From Nitrospirota bacterium (GTDB taxonomy: Bacteria > Nitrospirota > JACRHL01): a DNA stretch of 64,000 nt. Both the position numbers and the translations under genes were made by a program. The notes under the pieces are model-generated. The model saw only the letters and a list, made by a program, of their open reading frames with translations. It did not search any database and was not told the DNA's origin. The first letter of the stretch is position 1; each line of letters starts with the position of its first letter. The stretch is from contig JACRHL010000011.1 in the NCBI GenBank assembly GCA_016212085.1, positions 1-64,000 on the forward strand. Direction: 5' to 3'. Shown here piece by piece: positions 25,118 to 34,381 of this stretch.

Positions 25118-26827
25118 CTATTCCGGCGGATCGGTCCACAGGGGGCACAGGGCGTGGCAGCCCTCCCGGCCCAGCAGGGCCACCGACTCGGCGGCGTACA
25201 GGGCGGCGGGCGTGGCGCCGGCGCGGGGCGGCGGCAGCCCCCGGCGGCCGGCGCCCACCTCCAGCAGCGGCGCGTCCGGCGGCAGGCCGGAGAGTTCCCG
25301 CGCCTTGGCCACGGCGGCATCCAGGCCGCCCAGGGCGTCCACCAGGCGCGCATCCAGCGCCTGGGCCCCCCGGAACACCCGCCCCTGGCCCACCCCGTCC
25401 ACCGCTTCCGGCGTCAGCTTGCGGCCCGCCGCCACCCGTGCCCGGAACACCTCGTAAACCCGCGCCACGCCGCGTTCCACCATCCTCAGCTGCTCCTCGG
25501 TGTAGGGGCGGGCGGCGTCGTGCATGGTGGCGTGGCGGCCCCGGCTGAGCACTTGGCGGTGCAGGGACACCCGCGTGAAAAAATCGCCGATGGTGAACTT
25601 GGTCCACAGGGCGCCGATGGACCCGGTGAGGGTGCCCGGCCGCGCCACCACCCAGTGCGCGGCGGCGGCCACGTAATAGCCGCCCGAGGCCGCGACGTTG
25701 CCCATGGCCGCCACCACCGGCTTGTGGGCGCCCAGCGCCGCCAGGGCTTGGTACATGGCCTCGGAGGCGGTGGCGGAGCCCCCCGGCGAGTCGATCCACA
25801 GCACGCACGCGGCGGCGCGCCGGTCCGCCAGCACGCGGCGCGCCGCCTGCACCACGCTCAGGTCGCCCGCGCGCGGCGCGAACAGCATCGGCAGCGGCGG
25901 CACCAGGGGCGGCGTCTGGCTGCGGCCGGAAACGATGTAGCCCTGCACGCGGATCAGCGCCACGTAGCGGCCGGGGCGGGGCGGCGGCGGGCGGCGGAGC
26001 CCCCGCCGCGCCCGCGCCCAGGTGGCCAGGCGGGCGGGGTGTCGGGGCGTTCCCAGCAGGGCGGGCAGCTGTTCCTCGGCGGCCAGCTCGTCCACCAGCC
26101 CCTCGGCCTGCGCCTCCAGGTCGGTGAGGAGGCCCTGGTCGATGAGCGCCCCCACCCCTGCGGGGGTTTTGCCGCGGCCCGCCACCAGGGCGTCCACCAG
26201 GGCGGCCTGATCCGCGTCGAGCAGCGCCTCCATGTTTTCCCGCACCGGCTCCGGCAGGTCGGTGCGGTCGAAGGTGCCGGGCCACTTGTAGGGGCCGCTG
26301 GGCACCACCTGGGCACGCACCCCCACCCGCCCCAGGGCATCCGCCAGGAACAGGAACGCACGCGCCACCCCCAGCGGGCCCACCCGGCCCCCCTCCTGCA
26401 ACACCACCCGGTGCGCGGCGGCGGCGATCCGCACCCCCTGGGTGTCCAGCTCGGCGGCGTACACCACCACCCGCTTGCCGGCGGCGCCGAGGCCCTGGAA
26501 TACCTCGCGCAGGCCGTCGGCGGCGGCGGGGGAGAGGTGGGTGCGCAGGTTGAACACCACGCCGGCGATGCGCGGGTCGGTGGCGATGCGCCGGCAGGCC
26601 TCCGCCAGGCCGTGCAGGCTGCCCTCGCACGGCCCGAACGGGCTTCGGCCCCAGCGGCGCGGCGGCGCCACCAGCGGCAGGGGGCCGGAAAGGGTGAACA
26701 CCACGTAGTCCGGCGCCCTGGCGCGTAGCGACGCGGCCCGGGCGACGAGCCAGAGCAGGGTGCGGATTCCGTAGAGCAGCGAGTGGATCACGGTGGTGCC
26801 ATGGTGCGGGGTGTCCGTTGGCACCAT
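25118..26827 (-). CDS. sppA: S49 family signal-peptide peptidase (SppA, long form)
   Basis: Membrane-bound serine protease that digests leftover signal peptides. It is 569 residues, the double-domain size of E. coli protease IV. The general-base lysine is probably in VPSGPYKWPGTFDRTDL of the first half and the nucleophile serine in MGNVAASGGYYVAAAAHWVV of the second half. LWIDSPGGSATASEAMY and GTLTGSIGAL are the other conserved blocks. A hydrophobic stretch near residues 15-35 may anchor it. ATG 26827 was used; a GTG a few codons later is possible. It follows the ABC exporter operon and may be co-transcribed. Confidence 0.85.
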   Translation of the reverse strand: MVPTDTPHHGTTVIHSLLYGIRTLLWLVARAASLRARAPDYVVFTLSGPLPLVAPPRRWGRSPFGPCEGSLHGLAEACRRIATDPRIAGVVFNLRTHLSPAAADGLREVFQGLGAAGKRVVVYAAELDTQGVRIAAAAHRVVLQEGGRVGPLGVARAFLFLADALGRVGVRAQVVPSGPYKWPGTFDRTDLPEPVRENMEALLDADQAALVDALVAGRGKTPAGVGALIDQGLLTDLEAQAEGLVDELAAEEQLPALLGTPRHPARLATWARARRGLRRPPPPRPGRYVALIRVQGYIVSGRSQTPPLVPPLPMLFAPRAGDLSVVQAARRVLADRRAAACVLWIDSPGGSATASEAMYQALAALGAHKPVVAAMGNVAASGGYYVAAAAHWVVARPGTLTGSIGALWTKFTIGDFFTRVSLHRQVLSRGRHATMHDAARPYTEEQLRMVERGVARVYEVFRARVAAGRKLTPEAVDGVGQGRVFRGAQALDARLVDALGGLDAAVAKARELSGLPPDAPLLEVGAGRRGLPPPRAGATPAALYAAESVALLGREGCHALCPLWTDPPE

Positions 26828-26858
26828 ACCCCAGGGCGCCCATGGGGTCCAGCGGCGG

Positions 26859-28058
26859 TCATTCGGCCCGGAGCGCCTCCACCGGGTCGAGCCGCGCGGC
26901 GCGGCGCGCCGGGAACACCCCGGCGGCGAGGCCGATGAGCATGCTCACCGCCAGCGCCAGCAGGGCATAACCCCACGGCGTGCGCACCGGCAGGGCGGGC
27001 ACCAGGGCGCCGATCAGGCGCGCGCCGCCGATGCCCGCCGCAAGCCCGATGAGCGCGCCCCCCAGCGCCAGCAGCACCGCCTCGCCCAGGAACAGCGCCA
27101 TCACCCGGCCGCGGGTGGCGCCCAGGGCGCGCAGCAGGCCGATCTCGCCCACCCGCTCGCCCACGGCGATGCTCATGATGGTGACGATACCCACCGCCCC
27201 CACCAGCAGCGAGATGCCCCCCAGGGCCGCCACGGCGAAGGTGAGCACCCCCAGGATGCGCCCCAGCACGTCGATCATCTGGTTCTGGGTGACGATGGTG
27301 AAGTCCTCCCGGCCGTGGCGGGCGGTCAGGGTTCTTTTGATGGCCTCCACCAGGCGCGCCTCGTCGCCGCCGGCGCGGTACAGCAGGTCCACCTCCATCA
27401 GCCCCTCGCGGTTGAACAGGGCCAGCGCCTGGGCGGCGGGGATGTAGACCGCGTCGTCCATGTCGAACCCCAGCACCTGCCCCTTGGGGGCCATCACCCC
27501 CACCACCCGGAAGCGCCGCTCGCCCACCCGGATGGTCCGGCCCAGGGCCGATTCGGCGCCGAACAGCTCGGTCTTGAGGCGGCTGCCCAGCACCGCCAGC
27601 GCGCGGGCCGCGGCATCGTCGTCCGGCGGCAGGAAGCGCCCCGCCCGCACCTGGAAGCGCCACACCTCGGGCATGTTGTGGTTGACCCCGTTCACATAGG
27701 TGCTGCGCGCCCGCCGTCCGGCGGACACGCGGCCGTTGCCATAGATGCCCGGCACCACCGCCTGCACCTCGGGCAGCCGCGCCAGCGCCTCGGCGTCGGC
27801 GAAGGTGAGGGGGCGCACGGTGGCCAGGATGCCGCCCATCATGCCCACGGTTTCCGTCTTGCCGGGGTTCACGGCGATGAGGTGGGTGCCGAACTGGGTG
27901 AACTCCGCCAGCACGTAGCGCTGCACCCCCTGGCCCAGGGTGGTGAGCAGGGTCACGGCGGCGATGCCCACGGCGATGCCGCCGGCGGTGAGCAGCGAGC
28001 GCAAGGGGTGGGATGCCACCGAGTGCGCCGCCATGCCGTATAGGTCGCGCAGCAACAT
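26859..28058 (-). CDS. MacB-like ABC transporter permease (second)
   Basis: A 399-residue FtsX/MacB-type permease: an N-terminal membrane span (LLTAGGIAVGIAAVTLLTTLG), a large periplasmic MacB_PCD domain, then three spans in the C-terminal quarter (ALGGISLLVGAVGIVTIMSI and beyond), ending with VFPARRAARLDPVEALRAE, the family signature. The start ATG shares a base with the stop of the preceding permease gene (TGATG). Two different permeases with one ATPase suggest a heterodimeric exporter or two exchangeable complexes. Exported molecule unknown. Confidence 0.87.
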   Translation of the reverse strand: MLLRDLYGMAAHSVASHPLRSLLTAGGIAVGIAAVTLLTTLGQGVQRYVLAEFTQFGTHLIAVNPGKTETVGMMGGILATVRPLTFADAEALARLPEVQAVVPGIYGNGRVSAGRRARSTYVNGVNHNMPEVWRFQVRAGRFLPPDDDAAARALAVLGSRLKTELFGAESALGRTIRVGERRFRVVGVMAPKGQVLGFDMDDAVYIPAAQALALFNREGLMEVDLLYRAGGDEARLVEAIKRTLTARHGREDFTIVTQNQMIDVLGRILGVLTFAVAALGGISLLVGAVGIVTIMSIAVGERVGEIGLLRALGATRGRVMALFLGEAVLLALGGALIGLAAGIGGARLIGALVPALPVRTPWGYALLALAVSMLIGLAAGVFPARRAARLDPVEALRAE

Positions 28059-29263
28059 CAGCGCCGCGCCAGGGCCTGCACCGGGTCCAGCCTGGCCGCG
28101 CGCCGGGCCGGCCACACGCCGAACAGCAAGCCGGTGCCGGTGGCCACCAGCAGCGCCGCCGCCACCGCCCAGGCGGGGGCCGCCACGGGAAAGTCGGGCA
28201 CCAGGGCGCCGATCAGCGCCACCCCGCCGTAGCCGAGCGCCAGTCCCCCCGCCGCGCCCAGGACGGACAGCAGCGCCGCCTCCGCCAGGAACAGCCTCAG
28301 CACCACGCCGGGCCGCGCGCCGATGGCCTTCAAGAGGCCGATCTCGGCGGTGCGGTGCGACACGGCCACCAGCATCACGTTCATCACCAGGATGCCCGCC
28401 ACCACCAGGCTGATGGCGGCGATGCCCCCCACCACCAGGGTGAGGGTGCCGAGGATGGCGTCGAAGGTGTTCATCACCGAGTCCTGGGTGATGACGGTCA
28501 CGTCGTCCTCGCCCTCGTGGCGGGCGCGGATGGTGGCGCGGATGTCGTCCTGGGCCTGGGCGATGGCGGCGGGGCCGCGCGCCTGCGCCAGGATGCGGAA
28601 CAGGGACGGGGCGTTCAGCAGCGCCTGTGCCTGCGCCACGGGGATCACCACCAGGTCGTTCAGGTCCAGGCCCACGGAGCGGCCCGTGTCCGTGAGCACG
28701 CCGACCACCCGGAAGCGCCGGTCGCCGATGCGGATCTGCTCGCCCACCGCGCGCCGGTTGCCGAACAGCTCCCGGCGCAGGGTGGCGCCCAGCACCGCCA
28801 CCGGGGGGCCGCGCTCCGGGTCGCCCCCGGGCAGGAAGCGTCCCTCCGCCACCGTCATGTGGCGCACCGGCAGCAGGGAGCGGGTGCTGCCCAGGGCCAG
28901 CACCTCGCGCTCCCGTCCGCCGGCGGCCACCGGCGCCGCCCCCACCACCACCGGCGCCACGTCGGTGATGGCCGGGCTGGCCAGGAGGGCCTGGGCATCG
29001 GCGATGGTCAGGTCGCGCGGGGCCAGGCCGGTGAGGGGGGGCGGGCCGCCGGTGGTCTCGGAGCGGCCGGGCAGCACGATCACCAGGTTGGTGCCCAGGG
29101 ACGCGAACTCGCCCACCACGTAGCGGCGCGCCCCCTCGCCCAGGGCGGTGAGCACCACCACCGCCGCCACGCCGATGGCCATGGCCAGCACCATCAGCAG
29201 GCTGCGCGCGCGGTGTCCCGCCAGGGCGGCGAGGGCGAAGCGCAACTGGGCGAGAACCGTCAC
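28058..29263 (-). CDS. MacB-like ABC transporter permease (first)
   Basis: A 401-residue paralogue of the next gene with the same plan: an N-terminal span (SLLMVLAMAIGVAAVVVLTA), a periplasmic domain, three C-terminal spans, and the end signature VWPARRAARLDPVQALARR. It starts at GTG 29263, overlapping the ATPase stop by 4 bases. The two permeases are clearly homologous but far from identical, so this is an old duplication rather than a recent one. Confidence 0.87.
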   Translation of the reverse strand: MTVLAQLRFALAALAGHRARSLLMVLAMAIGVAAVVVLTALGEGARRYVVGEFASLGTNLVIVLPGRSETTGGPPPLTGLAPRDLTIADAQALLASPAITDVAPVVVGAAPVAAGGREREVLALGSTRSLLPVRHMTVAEGRFLPGGDPERGPPVAVLGATLRRELFGNRRAVGEQIRIGDRRFRVVGVLTDTGRSVGLDLNDLVVIPVAQAQALLNAPSLFRILAQARGPAAIAQAQDDIRATIRARHEGEDDVTVITQDSVMNTFDAILGTLTLVVGGIAAISLVVAGILVMNVMLVAVSHRTAEIGLLKAIGARPGVVLRLFLAEAALLSVLGAAGGLALGYGGVALIGALVPDFPVAAPAWAVAAALLVATGTGLLFGVWPARRAARLDPVQALARR

Positions 29264-29934
29264 CGCGCGTGGTCGGCGCTGATGCGGCCGTCGTCCATGT
29301 GGATGCGGCGTTGTGCGCGCTCCCCCACGGCGGGGTCGTGGGTGACCACGATGAGGGTCATGCCCCGCCGGTTGAGGTCCTCCAGGATGCCCACCACCTG
29401 CTCGCCGGAGGCCCGGTCCAGGTTGCCGGTGGGCTCGTCCGCCAGGATCACCTGGGGGTTCATGATGGTGGCGCGGGCGATGGCCACCCGCTGCCGCTGG
29501 CCGCCGGAGAGCTGGTCCGGGCGGTGACCGGCCCGGTCGGCAAGGCCGCAGGCGGCCAGGGCCTGGGCCACCCGCTCCTGGCGCTGCGGGGCGGGAACGC
29601 CCGCCAGGGTGAGGGGCAGGCCCACGTTCTGGGCGGCGGTCATGCGTGGCACCAGGTGGAAGAACTGGAACACGAAGCCGAACTGGTGCAGCCGCACCGC
29701 CGCCTGCTCGGTGTCGTTCAGGGTGCCGACCTCGCGGCCATCCAGCAGGTACCTCCCGGCGTTGGGCCGGTCGAGCAGGCCCAGGACGTTGAGCAGGGTG
29801 CTCTTGCCCGAGCCGGACGGCCCCATGATCGACAGGTAGTCCCCCGCCCGGACGGCGAGGGCCACGTCCACCAGGGCGTGCACCGGGGAGCCCCCCACGG
29901 TGAAGGTGCGGCCAACCCCTTCGAGCGCGATCAT
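29260..29934 (-). CDS. ABC transporter ATPase (MacB/LolD type)
   Basis: A 224-residue stand-alone ATPase with Walker A GPSGSGKST, the Q-loop in FVFQFFHLVPRMTAAQNV, the signature LSGGQRQRVAIARA, Walker B VILADEPTGNLD and switch VTHDP. This is the class that drives mechanotransmission permeases of the MacB/LolCE group. It lies 7 bases after the adaptor gene and is coupled to both permease genes. Confidence 0.9.
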   Translation of the reverse strand: MIALEGVGRTFTVGGSPVHALVDVALAVRAGDYLSIMGPSGSGKSTLLNVLGLLDRPNAGRYLLDGREVGTLNDTEQAAVRLHQFGFVFQFFHLVPRMTAAQNVGLPLTLAGVPAPQRQERVAQALAACGLADRAGHRPDQLSGGQRQRVAIARATIMNPQVILADEPTGNLDRASGEQVVGILEDLNRRGMTLIVVTHDPAVGERAQRRIHMDDGRISADHAR

Positions 29935-29941
29935 CGGCCGG

Positions 29942-31102
29942 TCACGGAGCGGCTTCCAACGTGGCCGTGGCGCCGTCCACCGTGCCCTCGCGCTCCAGGG
30001 AGGTGACCACCCGGTCGCCCTCGGCCAGCCCCTCCGCCACCTCGGTGTGGTTCCAGTTGGCCAGGCCCGGCTTGAAGGCGCGGGCGGACAGCACGCCGTC
30101 GGCGTACAGCAGCACCCGGTCGCCCTCGAGCACGGCGGCGGTGGGCACGCGCGGCACGTTGTCGCGGATTTCCAGGATCACCTCCACGTCGGCGGACAGG
30201 CCGGGCAGCAGCCACGGCACCTGGTCCGGGGCGTCGAAGGCCACCTCCACCTCCACCGTGCGTGCCTGTTTTTCCAGGTCCAGCACATAGGGCGCCACGC
30301 GCCGCACGGTGCCGGGGAAGGCGCGGCCGGGAAAGGCGTCGACGGCGATGCGCGCCGGCATGCCCTTGCGGATGCGCGGTGCATCCACCTCGTCGATGGG
30401 GGCCGACACGAACAGGCACGAGTCGTCGATCAGGTCCACCGCCGGCGGCGTGGGCACGCCCACCGGGGAAGGGGTGACGAACTCGAACAGTTCCGCGTTC
30501 ACCTCGGCGATCACCCCGTCGAACGGGGCGGTGAGCCGGGTGCGCGACAGATCGGCGCGGGTCACCTGGGTGGTGGCCTCGGCCACCTGGACGGCGCTTT
30601 GTGCGGCGGCGCAGGCGGCCTGCCGGGCCTGGGCGGTGGTGGCGGCGCGGTCGTAGGATTCCTCGGTGGCGATGCCCTGGCTCTTCAGGGCCGCCTGTCG
30701 GGCCGCCTCGCGCTGGGACTGTTCCGCCACCAGGCACGCCTCGCGGGCGCGGGAGCGGGCGGCGTCCGCCTGGGCCTCATCCAGGGCCAGGCGGGCGCGC
30801 AGGTCGTCGTTCCACAGGGACAGCAGCAGGTCGCGGGTCTTGACCCGCATACCCTCCTTGGCCGGCAGCTCCGCCACCTGGCCGCCCGCCAGCGGCGACA
30901 GGCCGGCGCGCCGGCAGGCCTTCACGGTGCCGGCGCGGGTGTTGGCCACCACCGCCTCCACCGGCCCCCGCGCCACGGCGGCCACCCGCACCGCCACCGG
31001 ATCGGGGCGCGACGCCCGCCACGCCACGCCGGCCAGCACGGCGGCCAGCAGCACCACGACGAGCGCGTTGCGGATGGTCTTGCGCGGGAACCTTCCGGTC
31101 AT
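29942..31102 (-). CDS. periplasmic adaptor (membrane fusion) protein, MacA/HlyD type
   Basis: A 386-residue protein: a single N-terminal membrane anchor (ALVVVLLAAVLAGVAW), lipoyl-like half-motifs (KACRRAGLSPLAGGQVAELPAKEG and the LTAPFDGVIAEV partner), and an alanine/glutamate/arginine-rich coiled coil between about residues 95 and 175. It would link the inner-membrane permeases to an outer-membrane channel, which is not encoded here. AAGGGGGGAG right before ATG 31102 is a strong ribosome binding site; this is the first gene of the exporter operon. Confidence 0.88.
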   Translation of the reverse strand: MTGRFPRKTIRNALVVVLLAAVLAGVAWRASRPDPVAVRVAAVARGPVEAVVANTRAGTVKACRRAGLSPLAGGQVAELPAKEGMRVKTRDLLLSLWNDDLRARLALDEAQADAARSRAREACLVAEQSQREAARQAALKSQGIATEESYDRAATTAQARQAACAAAQSAVQVAEATTQVTRADLSRTRLTAPFDGVIAEVNAELFEFVTPSPVGVPTPPAVDLIDDSCLFVSAPIDEVDAPRIRKGMPARIAVDAFPGRAFPGTVRRVAPYVLDLEKQARTVEVEVAFDAPDQVPWLLPGLSADVEVILEIRDNVPRVPTAAVLEGDRVLLYADGVLSARAFKPGLANWNHTEVAEGLAEGDRVVTSLEREGTVDGATATLEAAP

Positions 31103-31230
31103 GGACTCCCCCCTTCATTCCGGAAATCCCTTAATGCAGGCGTATCCGGGCCGCCGATCTATAATGGGAATGGTACCAGGAGGGCGCGGGCGTTGACACC
31201 GGCAACGCCACCAACGAGGACAGGGACGTT

Positions 31231-31923
31231 ATGGACTCCGACTACGGGATCATGGTCACGCGGCTGCTGCTGTCGGTGGTGGCCGGCGGCATGATCGGCC
31301 TGGAACGCACCTACAACGGGCGCCCGGCGGGGTTCCGCACCCACACCCTGGTGTGCATGGCCAGCGCCCTGTTGATGCAATTCACCGTGCAGCAGTGGGC
31401 GCTTCTGGCCGGGGCGCCGCTGGAGACGGTGCGCGTGGACCCGACGCGCATGGCCCAGGGCATCATGACCGGCATCGGCTTCCTGGGCGCCGGGGTGATC
31501 ATGAAGGAGGGGATCACCATTCGCGGCCTCACCACCGCCGCGTCCATCTGGATCACGGCGGCCATCGGCATCATGCTCGGCATGGGCATGCTCGACATCG
31601 GCTTCACCGCCGCCGTGCTGGCGTTGGGCGTGCTGTCCGTGTTCCGCTGGCTGGAGCGGGTGGTGCCCACGCTGCACTACGCCCGGCTGGAGGTGCGCTT
31701 CAAGCGCGCCGAGGCGCCCAGCCTGGGGGAGGTCAAGGAGCTGGTGGCGCGCCACGGCATCGACGGCAACCACCCGTCCTACCGCCTGGAGGCGGACGGC
31801 CGGATCTACGTCTACCAGATGACCGTCCGTGCCCGGCACAACCACTATTACCAGGCGCTTGCCGCGAGCCTCAACAACATGGAGCAGGTGCTCGAGTTCA
31901 CCCTCGACCCCACCGGCGACTGA
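31231..31923 (+). CDS. MgtC/SapB family membrane protein
   Basis: A 230-residue protein. The N-terminal membrane domain has VAGGMIGLERTYNGRPAGFRTH, the MgtC signature, and GIGFLGAGVIMKEG followed by GLTTAASIWITAAIG. A C-terminal cytoplasmic ACT-like domain of about 80 residues follows. In known cases MgtC affects adaptation to low magnesium and survival under stress, partly by acting on the ATP synthase. AGGACAGGGA upstream supports ATG 31231. It is divergent from the exporter operon; no regulatory leader was recognised. Confidence 0.87.
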   Translation: MDSDYGIMVTRLLLSVVAGGMIGLERTYNGRPAGFRTHTLVCMASALLMQFTVQQWALLAGAPLETVRVDPTRMAQGIMTGIGFLGAGVIMKEGITIRGLTTAASIWITAAIGIMLGMGMLDIGFTAAVLALGVLSVFRWLERVVPTLHYARLEVRFKRAEAPSLGEVKELVARHGIDGNHPSYRLEADGRIYVYQMTVRARHNHYYQALAASLNNMEQVLEFTLDPTGD

Positions 31924-32073
31924 CCCCGGCCCGGCGCCCATGAATCGCGCCGGAACTTGCGGGGCCGCGCAATCGGTTCTACCCTCAATCCATAGATGGA
32001 AGCGTCGTATCCGATGGGGGTTGGCGGGCGCGGTGCGCCCGCGCCCGCCGTCAATCGGGGGAGGGAGGTTGTC

Positions 32074-32487
32074 ATGACGATACAGACAGTCATCCGCGGG
32101 GCGGCCGTTCTGGCCGTGCCCGTTCTGTTGGCGCTGGCGGGCCCGGCCCTGGCCGGGCCCCATGCCAACGAGGCCAAGGGGAGCGCCTCGGAGGCCATTG
32201 CCGAGGCAGGACAGATGCTCGACCACGGCGGCATGGGCCACCTGGACGTGATGATCGATCACGCCCGGCGGGCGCTGGACCACGCCCGCTCGGCGGTGCG
32301 CCACGCCAGGACCGACTTCGAGCAGACCGCGGACCCGCACGTGCAGCAGTTCATCGGCCACACCGAGACCGGCATCGGCCATATCGAAAGCGCCGTCGAG
32401 CACGCCAGGATGGGCCATGGCGATGTGGCCATGGGCCACGCCGAGGAGGGCATGAAGCACCTCAAGGAGGGCTTCGGCCACCTGTAG
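32074..32487 (+). CDS. exported histidine-rich metal-binding protein, SmbP-like
   Basis: A 137-residue precursor. Residues 1-27 form a signal peptide ending near GPALAG. The mature part is helical with histidines spaced regularly (LDHGGMGHLDVMIDHARRAL, VEHARMGHGDVAMGHAEEG), as in SmbP of Nitrosomonas europaea, a small periplasmic protein that binds copper and other divalent metals on a helix bundle. No cysteines occur. ATG 32074 follows GGGAGGGAGG. It is probably a periplasmic metal buffer; the metal is not known. Confidence 0.78.
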   Translation: MTIQTVIRGAAVLAVPVLLALAGPALAGPHANEAKGSASEAIAEAGQMLDHGGMGHLDVMIDHARRALDHARSAVRHARTDFEQTADPHVQQFIGHTETGIGHIESAVEHARMGHGDVAMGHAEEGMKHLKEGFGHL

Positions 32488-32516
32488 CGGCGTCCCGGCC
32501 GGGCGGGTACGGGGGG

Positions 32517-33875
32517 CTACGCCCCGGCGAGCACCTGGTCGATGGCCCAGCGGGTGCCCCGCACCAGGCGGGTGAGTTGCGGCCGCGTCATGGCCAGGGG
32601 CGGCATCAGCACCACCACGCCGCCGATGGGGCGGATGAGGATGCCGCGCTCGCGGATCTTCCGGCCGATGCGATTGCCCACTTGCGCCTCCAGCGGGTAG
32701 GGGGTGCGGCGGTCCCGGTCCGCCACCAGTTCGATGCCCACCATCAATCCGCGCCCGCGGATCTCGCCCACGTGCGGGTGATCCCCCAGCTCGTCATTCA
32801 GGCTGCGCCACAGGTGGCGGATGCGCGGCTGGACACGGGCCAGCACGTCCTCGTTCTCGAACACGTCCAGGTTGGCCAGGGCGGCGGCGCAGCCGAGCGG
32901 ATTGCCCGTGTAGCTGTGGCCGTGGAAGAAGGTCCTGAATTCCTCGTAGCGCCCCAGGAACGCCTGGTATATCTCGTCCGTGGCCAGGGTGGCGGCCAGC
33001 GGCAGGTAGCCGCCGGTGATGCCCTTGGAAAGGCACATCACGTCCGGCGCCACCCCCTCCTGCTCGCAGGCGAACAGGGTGCCGGTGCGGCCGAAGCCGG
33101 TGGCCACCTCGTCGGCGATCATCAGCACGTCGTGCCGGCTGCACAGCTCGCGCACGGACTTCAGGAAGCCGTCCGGCATGGTGAGGATGCCGGACGCCCC
33201 CTGCACCAGCGGCTCCACCACGAACGCGGCGATCTCGGGCCCCTTCTCGGCCAGGGCCCGCTCCACGGGCTCCAGGCACGCGCTCGCGCAGGCGGGATAG
33301 GACTTGCCGAACGGACAGCGGTAGCAGTAGGGGAACTCCACCCGCTCCGACGGGAACAGCAGGTCGCGGAAGGTGGCGTGGAACAGGTCGATGCCGCCCA
33401 CGCTCACCGCCCCCACCGTGTCGCCGTGGTAGGCGTGGTTGAAGTGCATGAAGCGGCGCTTTTGCGGGCGCGGGTCGACGCGGCGCTGGCGCCAGTACTG
33501 GAACGCCATCTTGAGGGCGATCTCCACCGCCGTGGAGCCGTTGTCCGAGTAGAACACCCGCGACAGCCCCGGCGGTGCCAGGCGCACCAGGCGCTCCGCC
33601 AGCAGGGCGGCGGGCGGGTTGGTGAGCCCCAGGAAGGTGGTGTGCGCCACCTGGCCGAGCTGGCGCTTGATGGCCCGGTCGATGGCGCCCTTGCGGTGCC
33701 CGTGCAGGTTCACCCAGATGGACGACGAGCCGTCCAGGTAGGCGTTGCCGTGCTCGTCGTAAAGCTCGCACCCCTTGCCGTGGGTGATCACCAGCGGATC
33801 GGCCTTGTCCCAGTCGGCCATCTGGGTGAACGGGTGCCAAAGGTGGCGGCGGTCGGTGTCGCCGATGGCGGACAT
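32517..33875 (-). CDS. bioA: adenosylmethionine-8-amino-7-oxononanoate aminotransferase
   Basis: PLP enzyme of biotin synthesis that uses SAM as amino donor to form 7,8-diaminopelargonate. The N-terminus RRHLWHPFTQMADW is characteristic of BioA, followed by DGSSSIWVNLHGHRKGAID. The PLP site has FYSDNGSTAVEIALKMA, FNHAYHGDTVGAVSVGG, MIADEVATGFGRTG and the Schiff-base lysine in CLSKGITGGYLPLA. At 452 residues it is normal. AGGAG precedes ATG 33875. No other bio genes are visible in the window. Confidence 0.92.
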   Translation of the reverse strand: MSAIGDTDRRHLWHPFTQMADWDKADPLVITHGKGCELYDEHGNAYLDGSSSIWVNLHGHRKGAIDRAIKRQLGQVAHTTFLGLTNPPAALLAERLVRLAPPGLSRVFYSDNGSTAVEIALKMAFQYWRQRRVDPRPQKRRFMHFNHAYHGDTVGAVSVGGIDLFHATFRDLLFPSERVEFPYCYRCPFGKSYPACASACLEPVERALAEKGPEIAAFVVEPLVQGASGILTMPDGFLKSVRELCSRHDVLMIADEVATGFGRTGTLFACEQEGVAPDVMCLSKGITGGYLPLAATLATDEIYQAFLGRYEEFRTFFHGHSYTGNPLGCAAALANLDVFENEDVLARVQPRIRHLWRSLNDELGDHPHVGEIRGRGLMVGIELVADRDRRTPYPLEAQVGNRIGRKIRERGILIRPIGGVVVLMPPLAMTRPQLTRLVRGTRWAIDQVLAGA

Positions 33876-34381
33876 GGGGTGGCTCCTGCTTGCGTGGGGT
33901 TGCACGCCATTATCGCAGCATGGGGGCCGTTCGCCCAACGTTGGCGCCAACCGGACCGGTTGAAAGGGAAAAACGTTTCCCATTCCAGGCCCGCCTGTGT
34001 ATAGCCTGTGGACAACTTGAATGTCAACCGGTTCCGGCGGGCGTAACCCCGCAGTTTTTCGGTGGATGTTCATAACTATTTGTTTTTAATATGTATTTTT
34101 TGTGCCTAAATTGTATTCAAAATGCTCTTGGGCCGCGTCCGCAATAGGAAAAATAGCCGTCACCCCATTGTTTTCCACAGCTATTCCACAGGCCCTGTGG
34201 GTTCGCGGCCGTGGTTCCGGGTGGGCCGCCGCCGCCGGCGCCGCCCCGCCCCGGCGGCGGCGGCCCACCGGCGACCTGCGCGGGGTGGCGGAGGGGTGGC
34301 GATTCCTTGCCCGCCCATGCTTTAATCTGCGCGCCACGGGCGCGGGCCAAGGGGGGGCCGGGGGACCGTTAGGGAGCGAGC
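33876..34381. other. 506 bp intergenic region with an AT-rich core and DnaA-box-like sites
   Basis: No gene is credible here. A strongly AT-rich block (about 34070-34125, in a GC-rich genome) is flanked by TGTGGACAA (34007-34015), TTTTCCACA (34171-34179) and TATTCCACA (34182-34190), differing from the DnaA-box consensus TTATCCACA by 1, 1 and 2 bases. CCACAGGCCCTGTGG (34186-34200) is palindromic around its centre. The block also holds the promoters of the two divergent genes. An origin role is only a possibility. Confidence 0.5.

Noticed and set aside
25005-25457. Plus-strand ORF starting in repeat copy C and running into the S49 peptidase gene
   Set aside because: It continues antisense to the conserved catalytic half of the peptidase and resembles the false start of copy A; no independent support.
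34066-34130. The AT-rich block as a small coding gene
   Set aside because: Frames there are short, lack ribosome binding sites and do not show the codon pattern of the genome.
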